In this document: piece by piece, positions 9,649-19,900 of the stretch
How positions within the stretch are numbered: the stretch's first letter is position 1
Layout of the letters: each line of letters opens with the position of its first letter
Assembly: GCF_000759795.1 (NCBI RefSeq)
Contig: NZ_BBMZ01000022.1
Location: 57,224 to 121,223, forward strand
Source: Pseudescherichia vulneris NBRC 102420
Lineage (GTDB): Bacteria; Pseudomonadota; Gammaproteobacteria; Enterobacterales; Enterobacteriaceae
Direction of reading: 5' to 3'
DNA: 64,000 bases
Made by a program: the position numbers and the translations under genes
Notes under the pieces: generated by a model
Databases searched by the model: none
Told to the model about the DNA's origin: nothing
Seen by the model: only the letters and a program-made list of their open reading frames with translations

Positions 9649-10651
9649 GGCCACAACCCCTGTGCTGTTGCAGGCTATTGACCTGAAAAAACACTACCCG
9701 GTGAAGAAAGGGCTGTTTGCCCCGGAGCGCCTGGTAAAAGCCCTGGACGGCGTATCGTTCTCTCTCGAACGCGGGAAAACCCTCGCGGTGGTGGGCGAAT
9801 CCGGCTGTGGTAAATCCACGCTGGGCCGTCTGCTGACCATGATTGAGACGCCCACCGGCGGTGAGCTCTACTATCAGGGCCAGGATCTGCTTAAGCACGA
9901 TCCGCAGGCGCAGAAGCTGCGTCGGCAGAAGATTCAGATTGTCTTCCAGAACCCCTACGGTTCACTGAACCCGCGTAAGAAAGTGGGCCAGATCCTGGAA
10001 GAGCCGCTGCAGATCAACAGCAACCTCAGCAAAGCAGAGCTGCGTGAAAAAGCGCTGTCGATGATGGCGAAGGTGGGCTTGAAGACCGAGCATTACGATC
10101 GCTACCCGCACATGTTCTCCGGCGGCCAGCGTCAGCGTATTGCGATTGCCCGCGGCCTGATGCTCGATCCGGACGTGGTGATTGCCGATGAGCCGGTCTC
10201 GGCGCTCGACGTCTCCGTGCGTGCGCAGGTGCTGAACCTGATGATGGATCTGCAGCAGGACCTGGGTCTCTCCTATGTGTTTATCTCTCACGATCTGTCG
10301 GTGGTAGAGCACATTGCCGATGAAGTGATGGTGATGTACCTCGGCCGCTGCGTAGAGAAGGGCACCAAGGAGCAGATTTTCAGCAATCCGCGTCATCCGT
10401 ACACCCAGGCACTGCTCTCCGCGACGCCGCGTCTGAATCCGGACGATCGTCGGGAGCGTATCAAGCTGACCGGCGAGCTGCCTAGCCCGCTGAATCCGCC
10501 GCCGGGCTGCGCCTTCAGCGCCCGCTGCCGTCGTCGCTTTGGTCCCTGCACCCAGCTTCAGCCGCAGTTGAAATCGTACGGCGGCCAGCTGGTGGCCTGC
10601 TTCGCGGTAGATCAGGATGAGAATGGCGAGAAGCCAATCAACCCTGTCTGA
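9635..10651 (+). CDS. dppF: DppF, dipeptide ABC transporter ATPase
   Basis: This 338-residue ATPase pairs with DppD (E. coli DppF 334 aa). Walker [10 protein letters not shown]-loop [12 protein letters not shown], signature FSGGQRQRI, Walker [13 protein letters not shown] and H-loop SHDLSVV are intact, and the C-terminal Cys cluster lies in [16 protein letters not shown] took the ATG at 9635 (MSTHEATTP, as in E. coli MSTQEAT) with GGGAGG upstream; an in-frame ATG at 9581 would overlap dppD by 68 bp. An intrinsic terminator follows. Confidence 0.96.
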   Translation: MSTHEATTPVLLQAIDLKKHYPVKKGLFAPERLVKALDGVSFSLERGKTLAVVGESGCGKSTLGRLLTMIETPTGGELYYQGQDLLKHDPQAQKLRRQKIQIVFQNPYGSLNPRKKVGQILEEPLQINSNLSKAELREKALSMMAKVGLKTEHYDRYPHMFSGGQRQRIAIARGLMLDPDVVIADEPVSALDVSVRAQVLNLMMDLQQDLGLSYVFISHDLSVVEHIADEVMVMYLGRCVEKGTKEQIFSNPRHPYTQALLSATPRLNPDDRRERIKLTGELPSPLNPPPGCAFSARCRRRFGPCTQLQPQLKSYGGQLVACFAVDQDENGEKPINPV

Positions 10652-10672
10652 GTCGTTTGATTTTCCATTTTA

Positions 10673-10705
10673 AAAAACCGGAGCCTGGCCTCCGGTTTTT
10701 TTATT
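10673..10705 (+). terminator. Intrinsic terminator of the dpp operon
   Basis: AAAAAACCGGAG and CTCCGGTTTTTTT form a GC stem around a CCTGGC loop, ending in a seven-T run about 20 bp after the dppF stop. The A-tract on the left would allow bidirectional function. Confidence 0.92.
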
Positions 10706-10714
10706 TCTAAAGGC

Positions 10715-10757
10715 TAAGGCGTCGTAGGCCTGATAAGCGTAGCGCCATCAGGCATGA
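10715..10757. repeat. REP-like palindrome after dppF
   Basis: GCGTCGTAGGCCTGATAAGCG with GCGCCATCAGGCATGAC forms a short REP-type palindrome. The rest of the 525-bp gap before the cellulose operon (10758-11060) is AT-rich, with no gene that I can support. Confidence 0.6.
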
Positions 10758-11062
10758 CGGAAACAGTGGCCTAATCCTGTGCTAAAGTATTTCAAAATAT
10801 TTCACAGGGTAACTAATTATTAAATTAAGAACTATCTTATTCAATCTATTAAGCTGAAAAACCGCGTTAAATAACCCCTTCCCAAAGTCTAATTTGCTTT
10901 AAATGAGAATTATATTCCAGTTGCTTGCCGCTTATTCACTATTTAAAGCTTTGCTGGTTTTTACGGCAAAAACAGATAGCATGTGTCCCGCAAATCCTTA
11001 TATTACTGCTGTAAATAGGTCGAAAGTCGTAGAGCAGTCATATAAAGACGTAATAATTAAAC

Positions 11063-11165
11063 ATACGGAAGACGGCTAACGGCTGCCGTATCAACACAGA
11101 ATAAAATTCGAGACCCTTACCGATGAATAGCCACGTTGGTTAACACGGTGATGGGCCTTTTTTTT
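11063..11165 (+). promoter_or_regulatory. Leader hairpins and terminator-like attenuator before the BcsD-type cellulose operon
   Basis: ATACGG (11063-11068) pairs with CCGTAT (11086-11091). Further down, CCC-TT-ACCG (11114-11122) pairs with CGGT-GAT-GGG (11146-11155), followed by CC and eight T (11158-11165), only 11 bp before the first possible start codon. This looks like an intrinsic terminator or attenuator inside the operon leader. The regulator is unknown. I see no match to c-di-GMP riboswitch consensus elements. Confidence 0.5.
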
Positions 11166-11176
11166 ATTTGTAAATC

Positions 11177-11716
11177 ATGAGCATAGAAATGAATAATTAT
11201 GATGATTTGCAGAGGTTTAAAGACAAGACTCACACACAGCAACACGATTTTAAAGACTTCTCGTCGCAAAACCTCGCGCATGACTACGGCAACTGGGCCA
11301 TTATCAACCAGCTCTCTCCTGCGACCGAAGAGTCCGCGCTGGCGATGGGCGGCCATGTCTCGCTGCCGGTTCCGCAGTCTGTTGATGCGGATACCTTTGT
11401 TCTAAAAGAGCAGCCGTTTGCTGCGCCAGCAGCGCTCGCCCCGGCTCCGCTGCCTAATGCCGCGCCACCGATTTTTCAGAGCGTTGCCGCCCAGTTGGCT
11501 ACGCCGCCCGCTGCCCCTGCACTCGTGCCTGCGGCACCGATCCCGGCAGCCGAACCTGTGCCGATGCCCGCGCCGATCCCGGCTCCCGCGCCCGCCGTCG
11601 CCGCACCCGTGAATTTCTCCCAGCTCTTTGCGCCTAAAGCCGCCGAGACGAAGCCCGCCGTTGAAAAAAACCAGCCGTTGAAATCGCTGTTAGAAAGGAT
11701 CGCTTCATGCCGTTGA
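11177..11716 (+). CDS. Proline/alanine-rich cellulose operon protein (BcsO-like)
   Basis: This 179-residue protein has a polar N-terminal ~60 residues (NYDDLQRFKDKTHTQ, GNWAIINQL). A long low-complexity Pro/Ala segment (about 80-145) follows, then a short conserved-looking C-terminus (VNFSQLF, LKSLLERI). It heads a bcsQABCDZ operon and overlaps bcsQ by 10 bp, the position of BcsO in BcsD-type loci. Proline-rich BcsH/CcpAx organises BcsD filaments in Komagataeibacter, so a scaffold role with BcsD is the likely function (inference). The start is uncertain: neither the ATG at 11177 nor the one at 11189 (MNNYDDL) has a good ribosome binding site. The terminator-like T-run lies just upstream. Confidence 0.75.
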   Translation: MSIEMNNYDDLQRFKDKTHTQQHDFKDFSSQNLAHDYGNWAIINQLSPATEESALAMGGHVSLPVPQSVDADTFVLKEQPFAAPAALAPAPLPNAAPPIFQSVAAQLATPPAAPALVPAAPIPAAEPVPMPAPIPAPAPAVAAPVNFSQLFAPKAAETKPAVEKNQPLKSLLERIASCR

Positions 11717-12510
11717 TCTGTGTCTGTTCCCCAAAGGGTGGGGTGGGAAAAACAACCATGACGGCGAACCTGGCCTATGCGCTGTCGCGTGCGGGCAATA
11801 AAGTGCTGGCGATTGATTTTGATGTGCAGAACGCGCTGCGCCTGCACTTCGGCGTCCCGCCCTCTGACGGCCGCGGCTTCGTAGCGAAAGCAGCTGAATC
11901 CCCCGACTGGAGCCAGTTTGTGCTCTCGGCGGGCGGCAACATCTTCGTTCTGCCCTACGGCGATGCGACCGAACCGCAGCGCGAAGCCTTTGAAGCGCGT
12001 CTGGTACAGGATGAGCACTTCCTGCTGCGCGGTCTGAGTACCCTGCTTAACTACCCTGGGCTAATTATTATTGCCGACTTCCCGCCCGGCCCCTCGCCGG
12101 CGCTAAAAGCGCTGTCGCGGCTGGCCGACCTGCACCTGGTCTCGCTGCTGGCCGATACCGCCTCCCTCTCCCTGCTGCCGCAGGTGGAAAATAACCGGTT
12201 AACCGGTGACGTGCTTAACCGCAAGGCGGGCTACTACGTAGTGCTGAATCAGAGCGATAACCGTCGCCAGATCAGCCGCGACGTGACTGCCTTTATGGAG
12301 CAGCGGCTGGGCGAGCGCCTGATTGGCGTGGTGCATCGTGATGAGAGCGTGATCGAGGCCAACGCCTCCCAGCAGTCAATTTTCGATTTTAGCCCGGCCT
12401 CGGCGGCGGCGTTTGATATCGAGCTGATTGCCAGAAAGGTGACCAATATTCTGGGCGTGAGGGTCGGCGACGGCACCGTTCACAGCCAGCCAAAGATGTC
12501 TGGATTCTAA
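11707..12510 (+). CDS. bcsQ: BcsQ, MinD/ParA-like ATPase of the BcsD-type cellulose operon
   Basis: This 267-residue ParA/MinD-family P-loop protein has an intact deviant Walker A, KGGVGKTT, at residues 10-17, and ADFPPG as the Walker B-like segment. BcsQ supports polar assembly of cellulose synthase in enterobacteria. It is only distantly like the second BcsQ (26356-27123), whose P-loop is RGGVGTTS. It overlaps the upstream proline-rich gene, and bcsA follows after 18 bp. Confidence 0.9.
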   Translation: MPLICVCSPKGGVGKTTMTANLAYALSRAGNKVLAIDFDVQNALRLHFGVPPSDGRGFVAKAAESPDWSQFVLSAGGNIFVLPYGDATEPQREAFEARLVQDEHFLLRGLSTLLNYPGLIIIADFPPGPSPALKALSRLADLHLVSLLADTASLSLLPQVENNRLTGDVLNRKAGYYVVLNQSDNRRQISRDVTAFMEQRLGERLIGVVHRDESVIEANASQQSIFDFSPASAAAFDIELIARKVTNILGVRVGDGTVHSQPKMSGF

Positions 12511-12528
12511 TTTTCGCCAGGGCGAACA

Positions 12529-14637
12529 ATGAAAAAGTTCCTGTTTTATCTTTTGATCCTGGCGCTGGCGCCTGCCGCCGTGCTGGTGGTCATCACGCCA
12601 ATGGATAGCCAGAAGCAGTATCTCTTTGGCCTGATCAGCATCGGCATTCTGTTTTTAATGGGCTACAGCAAAAAGCGCAGCATCTCCGTGATCATGGTGG
12701 TGATGTCGTTCCTGATGTCGACGCGTTATATCTACTTTCGCGCTACCCAGACCCTGCACTTTAACTCTGAGATAGAGACTATCTTGGGCATCGGCCTGTT
12801 CCTTGCCGATCTCTACGTCTGGGTAATGCTGCTGCTGAACTACCTGCAAACCATCTGGCCGCTGAAGCGCGAGATCGTGCCGCTGCCGGAGGACATGAGC
12901 CTGTGGCCGACCGTTGACGTCTACGTCCCCACCTATAACGAATCGCTGGACGTGGTGCGCGACACCGTGCTGGCGGCGCAGTGCATCGATTACCCCAAGG
13001 ATAAAATGAAAATTTATATCCTCGACGACGGCAAGCGTAGCGAGTTTGCCATGTTTGCCGCCGACGTTGGGGTGGGGTATATCACCCGTAACGATAACTC
13101 ACACGCCAAAGCGGGCAACCTTAACCACGCCATGAAGCTCACCAACGGGGAGCTGATCTGCGTCTTTGACTGCGACCACGTCGCGACGCGTATCTTCCTG
13201 CAGGCCACCGTCGGCGGCTTCCTGAAGGATCCCAAGCTGGCGCTGGTGCAGACTCCGCACTTCTTCTACTCGCCGGATCCCTTTGAACGCAACCTCTCCG
13301 TGGGCCGCAATATCCCCAACGAAGGGATGCTGTTCTATGGCCCGATCCAGCGGGGTAACGATAACTGGAACGCCACCTTCTTCTGCGGCTCCTGTGCGGT
13401 GATCCGCCGTAGCGCGCTGGAGGAGATTGGCGGCTTTGCGGTAGAGACGGTGACCGAAGATGCTCATACCGCGCTGAAAATGCAGCGTCTGGGCTGGGGC
13501 TCTGCGTTTATCGATATTCCGCTGGCCGCCGGGCTTGCCACCGAGCGTCTGGTGCTGCACATCATCCAGCGTACCCGCTGGGCGCGCGGCATGACGCAGA
13601 TCTTCCGCCTCGACAACCCGCTGTTTGGTCGCGGCCTGACCTTCCAGCAACGCCTGTGCTACCTCAGCGCGATGCTCTACTACCAGTTCGCCATCCCGCG
13701 CATTATCTTTTTGACCGCGCCGCTGGCCTACCTGCTGTTTAACCTCAACATCATCTACTCCTCGGCGAGCCTGGTGTTTGCCTATGCGCTGCCGCACCTG
13801 TTCCTGTCGATCTACCTCAACTCGCGGCTGAACGGGCGCTACCGCTACAGCTTCTGGGGAGAAATCTACGATCTGGTGCTGGCCTTCCATATCGTCCTGC
13901 CCACCGTGGTGACCATGCTCTTCCCGAAGCGCGGCAAGTTTAACGTGACCGATAAGGGCGGCCTGCTCAACGTCGGCTACTTTGACTTCAGCGTCGTGCG
14001 CCCGCATCTGGTGATCGCCTTCCTGCTGATGATTGCCGTGGTCTGGGGTATCGTTCGCGCCTTCGCCTATGACCACTTTGCCGTCGATCCGAAGGTTATC
14101 GCCCTTAACGTTGGCTGGGGCATCTACAGCCTGATCTTCCTGCTGGCGGCGATCGCCGTTGCCCGGGAAACGCGCCAGACGCGGAAAACAATCCGCATCG
14201 ACGTAAAAATCCCGGCGCTGATCCACTACGCCAGCGGCATCTCGTCCCGCAGCGAGACCGCTGACCTCTCCATGGGCGGCTGCCGCGTTGCCGTCCCGGA
14301 CGACCGTCATCTGAGCGATGAGATCGAAGAGATTGAGCTGCTGCTGCAGTCGGGAGCGATCAGCATTCCGGTGAAAACTATTGCCGCCGACGATGCCTAT
14401 GTGCGCCTGATGTTTGAAGATATTCCGCTCTCCCGCCGCCGCGAGCTGGTACGGGTGGTGCTCTCCCGCGCCGATGCGTGGATCCAGCCGCCGCGCCCGC
14501 AGGACAATCCGTTCCGCTCGATGCTGACCATTATGCGCTGCGTGTTTGACCTCTTCTGGCTGACGTGGAAGTCGCGCCGTGAAAACCGCCGCCAGCGTGC
14601 GGTGCTGAAGGCGGCGCAAGAGGAGAGCAGCGTATGA
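12529..14637 (+). CDS. bcsA: BcsA, cellulose synthase catalytic subunit (BcsD-type operon)
   Basis: This 702-residue inner-membrane processive GT2 polymerises UDP-glucose to beta-1,4-glucan. Motifs in order: DDG (166-168), DCD (214-216), TED (309-311), QRTRW (347-351), the gating FFCGSCA stretch, and a C-terminal PilZ domain with RQTRKTIR (549-556) and DLSMGG (579-584) for c-di-GMP binding. It lacks the ~150-residue N-terminal extension of the E. coli-type BcsA in the next cluster. The stop overlaps the bcsB start (ATGA), indicating coupled translation. Confidence 0.95.
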   Translation: MKKFLFYLLILALAPAAVLVVITPMDSQKQYLFGLISIGILFLMGYSKKRSISVIMVVMSFLMSTRYIYFRATQTLHFNSEIETILGIGLFLADLYVWVMLLLNYLQTIWPLKREIVPLPEDMSLWPTVDVYVPTYNESLDVVRDTVLAAQCIDYPKDKMKIYILDDGKRSEFAMFAADVGVGYITRNDNSHAKAGNLNHAMKLTNGELICVFDCDHVATRIFLQATVGGFLKDPKLALVQTPHFFYSPDPFERNLSVGRNIPNEGMLFYGPIQRGNDNWNATFFCGSCAVIRRSALEEIGGFAVETVTEDAHTALKMQRLGWGSAFIDIPLAAGLATERLVLHIIQRTRWARGMTQIFRLDNPLFGRGLTFQQRLCYLSAMLYYQFAIPRIIFLTAPLAYLLFNLNIIYSSASLVFAYALPHLFLSIYLNSRLNGRYRYSFWGEIYDLVLAFHIVLPTVVTMLFPKRGKFNVTDKGGLLNVGYFDFSVVRPHLVIAFLLMIAVVWGIVRAFAYDHFAVDPKVIALNVGWGIYSLIFLLAAIAVARETRQTRKTIRIDVKIPALIHYASGISSRSETADLSMGGCRVAVPDDRHLSDEIEEIELLLQSGAISIPVKTIAADDAYVRLMFEDIPLSRRRELVRVVLSRADAWIQPPRPQDNPFRSMLTIMRCVFDLFWLTWKSRRENRRQRAVLKAAQEESSV

Positions 14638-16925
14638 GGCGTTTAACCACGCTGGCACTGCTGGCCAGCGCGCTGTTTATTACCCCGCTGTATGGGGAAG
14701 AGACCATGCCCGCCGATCTGCTGCCGCTGGATCTGCCTCCGCCGGTGGCAAGCCCGACGCCTGCCCCGACGGCGTTCATTCCGTCGGTGGTGAGCGATAT
14801 CTCGCTGGCGCAGATGGGCCAGCCGCAGGGGATCGTCCTCAGCGGCGGCCAGCTGCAGGGCGGAGTGGCGTTTACCCTGCCGGTGAGCCAGGTGATCACC
14901 AACGCCCAGCTGGCGCTGAACCTGAAGGTCTCCCCGGCGATGGCGACCCGTAACGCCACGATGCAGCTGATGCTCAACGGCCAGCCGCTGGGCACCGTGC
15001 CGCTGGGGGCCGCCGACAGCGACGTCTCCCGCTTCCAGCTGGACGTGCCGGCGGCGCTGCTGGTCTCCAGCAATACCATCAGCTTCAAGATCAACGACGG
15101 CGATGCGATGATGTGCCAGCGCGATCTCACGGATAAGTATCGCGTGACTATCCTGCCGGACTCGAAGTTTAGCCTTGAGGGCCAACAGCTGGATATCGGC
15201 TCCGATCTCAGCCACTTCCCGCGCCCCTTCTTTGACAGCATGCAGATGACGCCTGCCACCATCGCCTTTGCCTTCCCGGCGAAGCTGACGGCGGACACCA
15301 TCAGCGCGGCGGCGTTGATCTCCTCGTGGATGGGCATCCAGGCAGACTATCGCGGCGTCTCGTTCGCCGCCCTCACCGATCGCCTGCCGGAGAAGAACGG
15401 CATTCTGGTCGGTCACCCTGGCGAGCGCATCGGCGGCCTGACCCTGCCCCCTGGCACCGCGCCGACGCTGAGCATTATTGATAATCCGGCGAACCCCACC
15501 TACAAGCTGCTGCTGGTGGTGGGCAGCGACGATCGCGCTCTGCGGGCGGCGGCCTGGCGTCTGACGCGGGATAACTTCGCCCTGCAAACCCCGAGCGTTA
15601 CCGTGGAAGGCGAGTCGATCCCGGTGAGCAAGCCCTACGACGCGCCGCGCTGGATCCCCACGGATCGTCCGGTGAAGCTCTCAGAGCTGATCCGCAAGGA
15701 TCAAAGTATGACCGTGAACGGGATCTGGCACGATGCGCTGCGGGTCGCCTTCCGTGCCGCGCCGGATCTTTTCCTCTGGGATGGAGAGACCATTCCGCTG
15801 CGCATCGGCTACCGCTTCCCGTCGGAGAGCTGGATTGATGAAGATCGCTCCTGGCTCAGCATGACCATGAACGACACCTTCCTGCACAATCTGCCGGTTA
15901 ACAAGCAGGGGGCGCTGGAGACGCTGTGGCACAAAATGGGCGGCGACGCGCGGCAGGAGCAGTTCGACATGCCGCTGGAGCCGTACATGATCTACGGCGA
16001 CAACCAGCTGTCGCTCTACTTCAACATCGTGCCAAAGGAGAGCGCGCCGTGCAGCGTGCTGCTGAACAACAACATCAAAAGCCGAGTGGATGATGACTCG
16101 TGGATCGACCTGAGCCACACCCGCCACTTTGCGCTGCTGCCGAACCTCTCCTACTTCGTGGGGGCCTCCTTCCCCTTCACACGGCTGGCAGACTACTCAG
16201 AAACCGTGCTGCTGCTGCCGGAGAAACCCACCGAGACCCAGGTTGGAACGCTGCTTGATATGGCGGCCCGCTCCGGTAACGCCACCGGGACGGCGCTGAG
16301 CCACAACCGCGTGGTGCTGGGCATACCCACTGCGGGGTCCAACCTCGAACTGCTGCGGGATCGCGACGTGCTGGCAGTGACCGGGCTGGATCAGCACGAC
16401 TTCAACCGCGAGCTGCTAAAAAGCTCGCCATTTGTGGCCCACGACAGCCTGCTTAGCGTCCGCGAGCCGACCCAGTGGCAGAGGATCCAGCGCTGGATGA
16501 CCGGGGACTGGAACGCGGACGGTCTTGAGGCCGATCGCTACTTCTCGTCAAACGAGGCCTGGCGCGGCTTCGTCAGCTTCCGCTCGCCGTGGAGCAGCGG
16601 ACGCACGGTGGTGACCGCTATCGGCAGCAGCGACGACCAGCTCTCGCGGCTGCACAGCGATCTCACCTCGCCGAAGATTAACGCTGGCATTCGCGGCGAC
16701 GCGGCCATCATCACCAACGAAAACGGCGTGCGCAGCTTCCGGGTTGGGGCACAGTACCCGCGCGGCGAGATGCCGATGCACCTGATGGTGATCTGGTATG
16801 CCAACCAGCACTCTGGGCTGCTGGCGGTGCTGGGGCTGTGCTTCAGCATCATTGTCGGGCTGGCGCTGTATGCCCTACTGAAAAAACGGGCGCGCAAGCG
16901 GCTGGATCCGCAGGATGGAGAGTGA
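14634..16925 (+). CDS. bcsB: BcsB, periplasmic cellulose synthase subunit (BcsD-type operon)
   Basis: This 763-residue protein has a signal peptide (MRRLTTLALLASALFITPLYG), tandem carbohydrate-binding/flavodoxin-like periplasmic modules and a C-terminal membrane anchor (about residues 727-748, then KKRARKRL). BcsB activates BcsA and guides the glucan through the periplasm. Family landmarks include DLSHFPRPFFDS and GRTVVTAIG. It overlaps bcsA by 4 bp. It diverges clearly from the second BcsB, so the clusters are not a recent duplication. Confidence 0.93.
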   Translation: MRRLTTLALLASALFITPLYGEETMPADLLPLDLPPPVASPTPAPTAFIPSVVSDISLAQMGQPQGIVLSGGQLQGGVAFTLPVSQVITNAQLALNLKVSPAMATRNATMQLMLNGQPLGTVPLGAADSDVSRFQLDVPAALLVSSNTISFKINDGDAMMCQRDLTDKYRVTILPDSKFSLEGQQLDIGSDLSHFPRPFFDSMQMTPATIAFAFPAKLTADTISAAALISSWMGIQADYRGVSFAALTDRLPEKNGILVGHPGERIGGLTLPPGTAPTLSIIDNPANPTYKLLLVVGSDDRALRAAAWRLTRDNFALQTPSVTVEGESIPVSKPYDAPRWIPTDRPVKLSELIRKDQSMTVNGIWHDALRVAFRAAPDLFLWDGETIPLRIGYRFPSESWIDEDRSWLSMTMNDTFLHNLPVNKQGALETLWHKMGGDARQEQFDMPLEPYMIYGDNQLSLYFNIVPKESAPCSVLLNNNIKSRVDDDSWIDLSHTRHFALLPNLSYFVGASFPFTRLADYSETVLLLPEKPTETQVGTLLDMAARSGNATGTALSHNRVVLGIPTAGSNLELLRDRDVLAVTGLDQHDFNRELLKSSPFVAHDSLLSVREPTQWQRIQRWMTGDWNADGLEADRYFSSNEAWRGFVSFRSPWSSGRTVVTAIGSSDDQLSRLHSDLTSPKINAGIRGDAAIITNENGVRSFRVGAQYPRGEMPMHLMVIWYANQHSGLLAVLGLCFSIIVGLALYALLKKRARKRLDPQDGE

Positions 16926-16939
16926 ACAGGGTGACAACA

Positions 16940-19900
16940 ATGACCATTAAAACCGCCCGCCGGTTATCTACCCTCTGCCTGTCGGGGGCGCTGACGCTCG
17001 GCGCAGTAAGCCAGGCCCAGGCCGCACCAAACGATGCGGCGCTGAAGGCGCTGTTTGACCAGGCTAACTACTGGCATGAGAAGTCGCATGACGATCTGGC
17101 GAGCGAGTCGCTGAAAAAAGTGCTGATGGTGGATGCCAACAATACCCAGGCGCTCTACCTAATGGCGCTCTGGGCGCAGCAAAACGGCGATCTGCAAACC
17201 GCCGCCCAGTGGCGTGCTCGACTTGCCGCCGTGGCGCCCGCTGACGCCGGATTACAGGCGCTGGATAATGCCAAACAGCTGGCGCAGGTGCCTCAGGGGC
17301 AGCTGACGTTAGCCCGCCAGCAGGCGCGCAGCGGCAACGTTCCGGCAGCGCTGGCTACCTGGCGCAGCATGTTTAACGGCGATACGCCGCCGCCAAGCCT
17401 GGCCCCGGAGTACTACCTGACCATGGGCAGCGACAAGTCGCTCTACCCGCAGGCGGTAGGGGAGCTTCAGCGTTTCGTGGCTGAGAACCCGCAGGACAAC
17501 GCGGCGCGGGTCGCGCTGGGTAAAATGCTGACGTGGCGGGAAGAGACCCGCCGGGACGGGATTGCCCTGCTGGAGCCGATGGCCAGCGGCAGCCGCGAGG
17601 CGGATGACGGCCTGCGTCAGGCCCTACTGTGGCTGGGGCCGCAGGCGGGCGACGAACGGTTGTACGATAACTTCCTCCAGCGCCACCCTCAGGACGGCGA
17701 CGTCCAGGCCTACTACCGGAAAAACGTCGGCGGTGCGGCGAAGGGCGAGGGCTTTACCGCTCTCAACAGCGGCGATACCGGCTCGGCGAAGCGCCAGTTT
17801 GAGCAGGTGCTGCAAACCAACCCTGAAGATGCCGACGCCCTGGCCGGGCTGGGCTACATCGCCCAGCGCAACGGCGACTACAAAGCAGCCTCGCAGTACC
17901 TGAACCGCGCCGCCAGCCAGGGTGGCGACGCCTCGGCGGAGCGCAAAACCCAGGCAGAGGATGCGGCCTTCTATGGCCAGCTCGCCGAGGCGCAGCAGGC
18001 GCTCAAAGAGGGCAACGTCAGCCAGGCGCTGGCTCTCTCTGCCCCGCTGGCCCAGCAGAGCGGCGAGCGTGGCACGGCGGCGAAGCTGTTCCGTGCCGAC
18101 GTCCTGCGTCATAACAAAGACTATCCTCAGGCAGAGCAGGCGCTGCGCGCGGTGTTAAACGATCAGCCGCAAAACGCTGCCGCCAGGGAGAACCTCTTCT
18201 ACGTCCTGCGGGAGCAGAACAAGTCTGACGAGGCCCAGGCGATGCTGCGCACGCTGCCCGCTAGCCTACAGGCGAAGCTCCAGCCGCGTATCGTCACTGG
18301 CCTGCCGGGCGATCCCATCCGTCGTCAGGCCCAGCAGGCCGCCGCAGCGGGCAACACCCAGCAGGCTATCGCTATCCTCCAGCAGGGCATTAGCCGCCTG
18401 CCGGACGATCCGTGGCTGCGTCTCGATCTGGCTCGCCTGCTGCAAAAGAGCGGCAGCGGCGACGAAGCCAGCACGGTGATGGCACCGGCGGCGCGCAACG
18501 GCGCGGGGGCCAGCTCGCTCTACGCGGCAGCGCTTTTCGCCAGCGAAAACGGGGCATGGCAGCAGTCGCAAACCCTGCTGTCGCGCATTGCGCCCGCCAG
18601 CCAGAATGGGCAGATGCGCGATCTGGCCCAGAGGGTAAACTACAACCTGCAGCTGGCTACCGCCGAGCGCTACCTGGCCCAGGGCAATAACGTTGCTGCC
18701 GCCAACACGCTAAAAACCCTGACGAATCGCCCCCCGGAAAGCCCGGTGGATGCGGGCAAGCTGGCGAAGCTGCTGGCCCAGAGTGGGGATCTCAGCGGCG
18801 CGGTGGCGCTGGTGCGGGAAAACCTGCGCCAGGGCGTGCAGGGCAATGCCGGAGACTACGCCGATCAGGTTACGGTTCTGAACAAAGCCGGGTTAGACAA
18901 CGAGGCGCAGGCCTTTCTTGCCAACCCGGAGCTTCAGGCGCGCAGCACGCCCACGCAGCTGGCGGGGATCCGCAACGGCTACGTGATCAACGAGGCCGAC
19001 CAGCTGCGCGAGCAGGGCAACTATGCCGCAGCCTATGACAAGCTGATGCGGGCGATGCAGAGCGATCCGCAGAATACCGATCTGATGTTCGCCATGGCCC
19101 GCCTCTATCAGACCGGCAAGATGAATAAAGAGGCCGGGGTGGTCTACGACTACCTGATCACCCGGGATACCGACGATCAGGCTGCCCGCGTGGGGGCGAT
19201 TGATGTGGCGCTGGCAGAGAACAACGTCGAGAAAGCGCAGACGCTTGCCAGTGGTCTGCGCAACGACAGCTCGGCGGATCGCATGCTGTTGCTGGCCCGG
19301 CTGGAGGAGGCGAAAGGCAACCACCAGCAGGCGATGACCTACCTGCGCAGCGCCCGAGGCAAGCTGCTGGGGATGGCGTCCACCAACGCTGCCGCAACGC
19401 CTACCATCAACGGCGTGCTGCTGGCGGATAACCCGTTCGTCGGCAACAGCAAGATGGCGTCGCGCTCAACGTACAGCGAGGAAAATACCCTGCCGTGGCA
19501 GGTAGCGCAGACGGCACGCGAGCCGGGCAGCACATTGCCGGGTACGACCCGCACCGATCTGCCGATGGAAACCGTGCAGAGCCGTACCCTGCGTCAGGTT
19601 GATGAGATGATGCAGGATCTGCAGCAAAAAACCGGCATGTGGGTGCAGGGCGGAGTAGAGATCCGCGGCCGGGATGGCGAATCCGGTACCAGCAAGCTGA
19701 CCGAAGCCAAAGCGCCGCTAACGTGGTCCAGCTCGCCGTTTGGTGAATCGCGCTTCGAATTTACCGCCACGCCGATTACCCTCAGCGCGGGCAGCGCCTC
19801 GGGGGATGCATGGCGTCGCTACGGCACCAATCCGCTCAACAATGCCATCAGCAACATTACCTCGTCGATTGATAATACCGAGAACGCAGCGGACCCCACG

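Noticed and set aside
10758..11176. c-di-GMP (GEMM) riboswitch before the cellulose operon
   Set aside because: Hairpins are present, but I could not find the conserved GEMM core bases or the receptor tetraloop; only an attenuator-like structure is supported.
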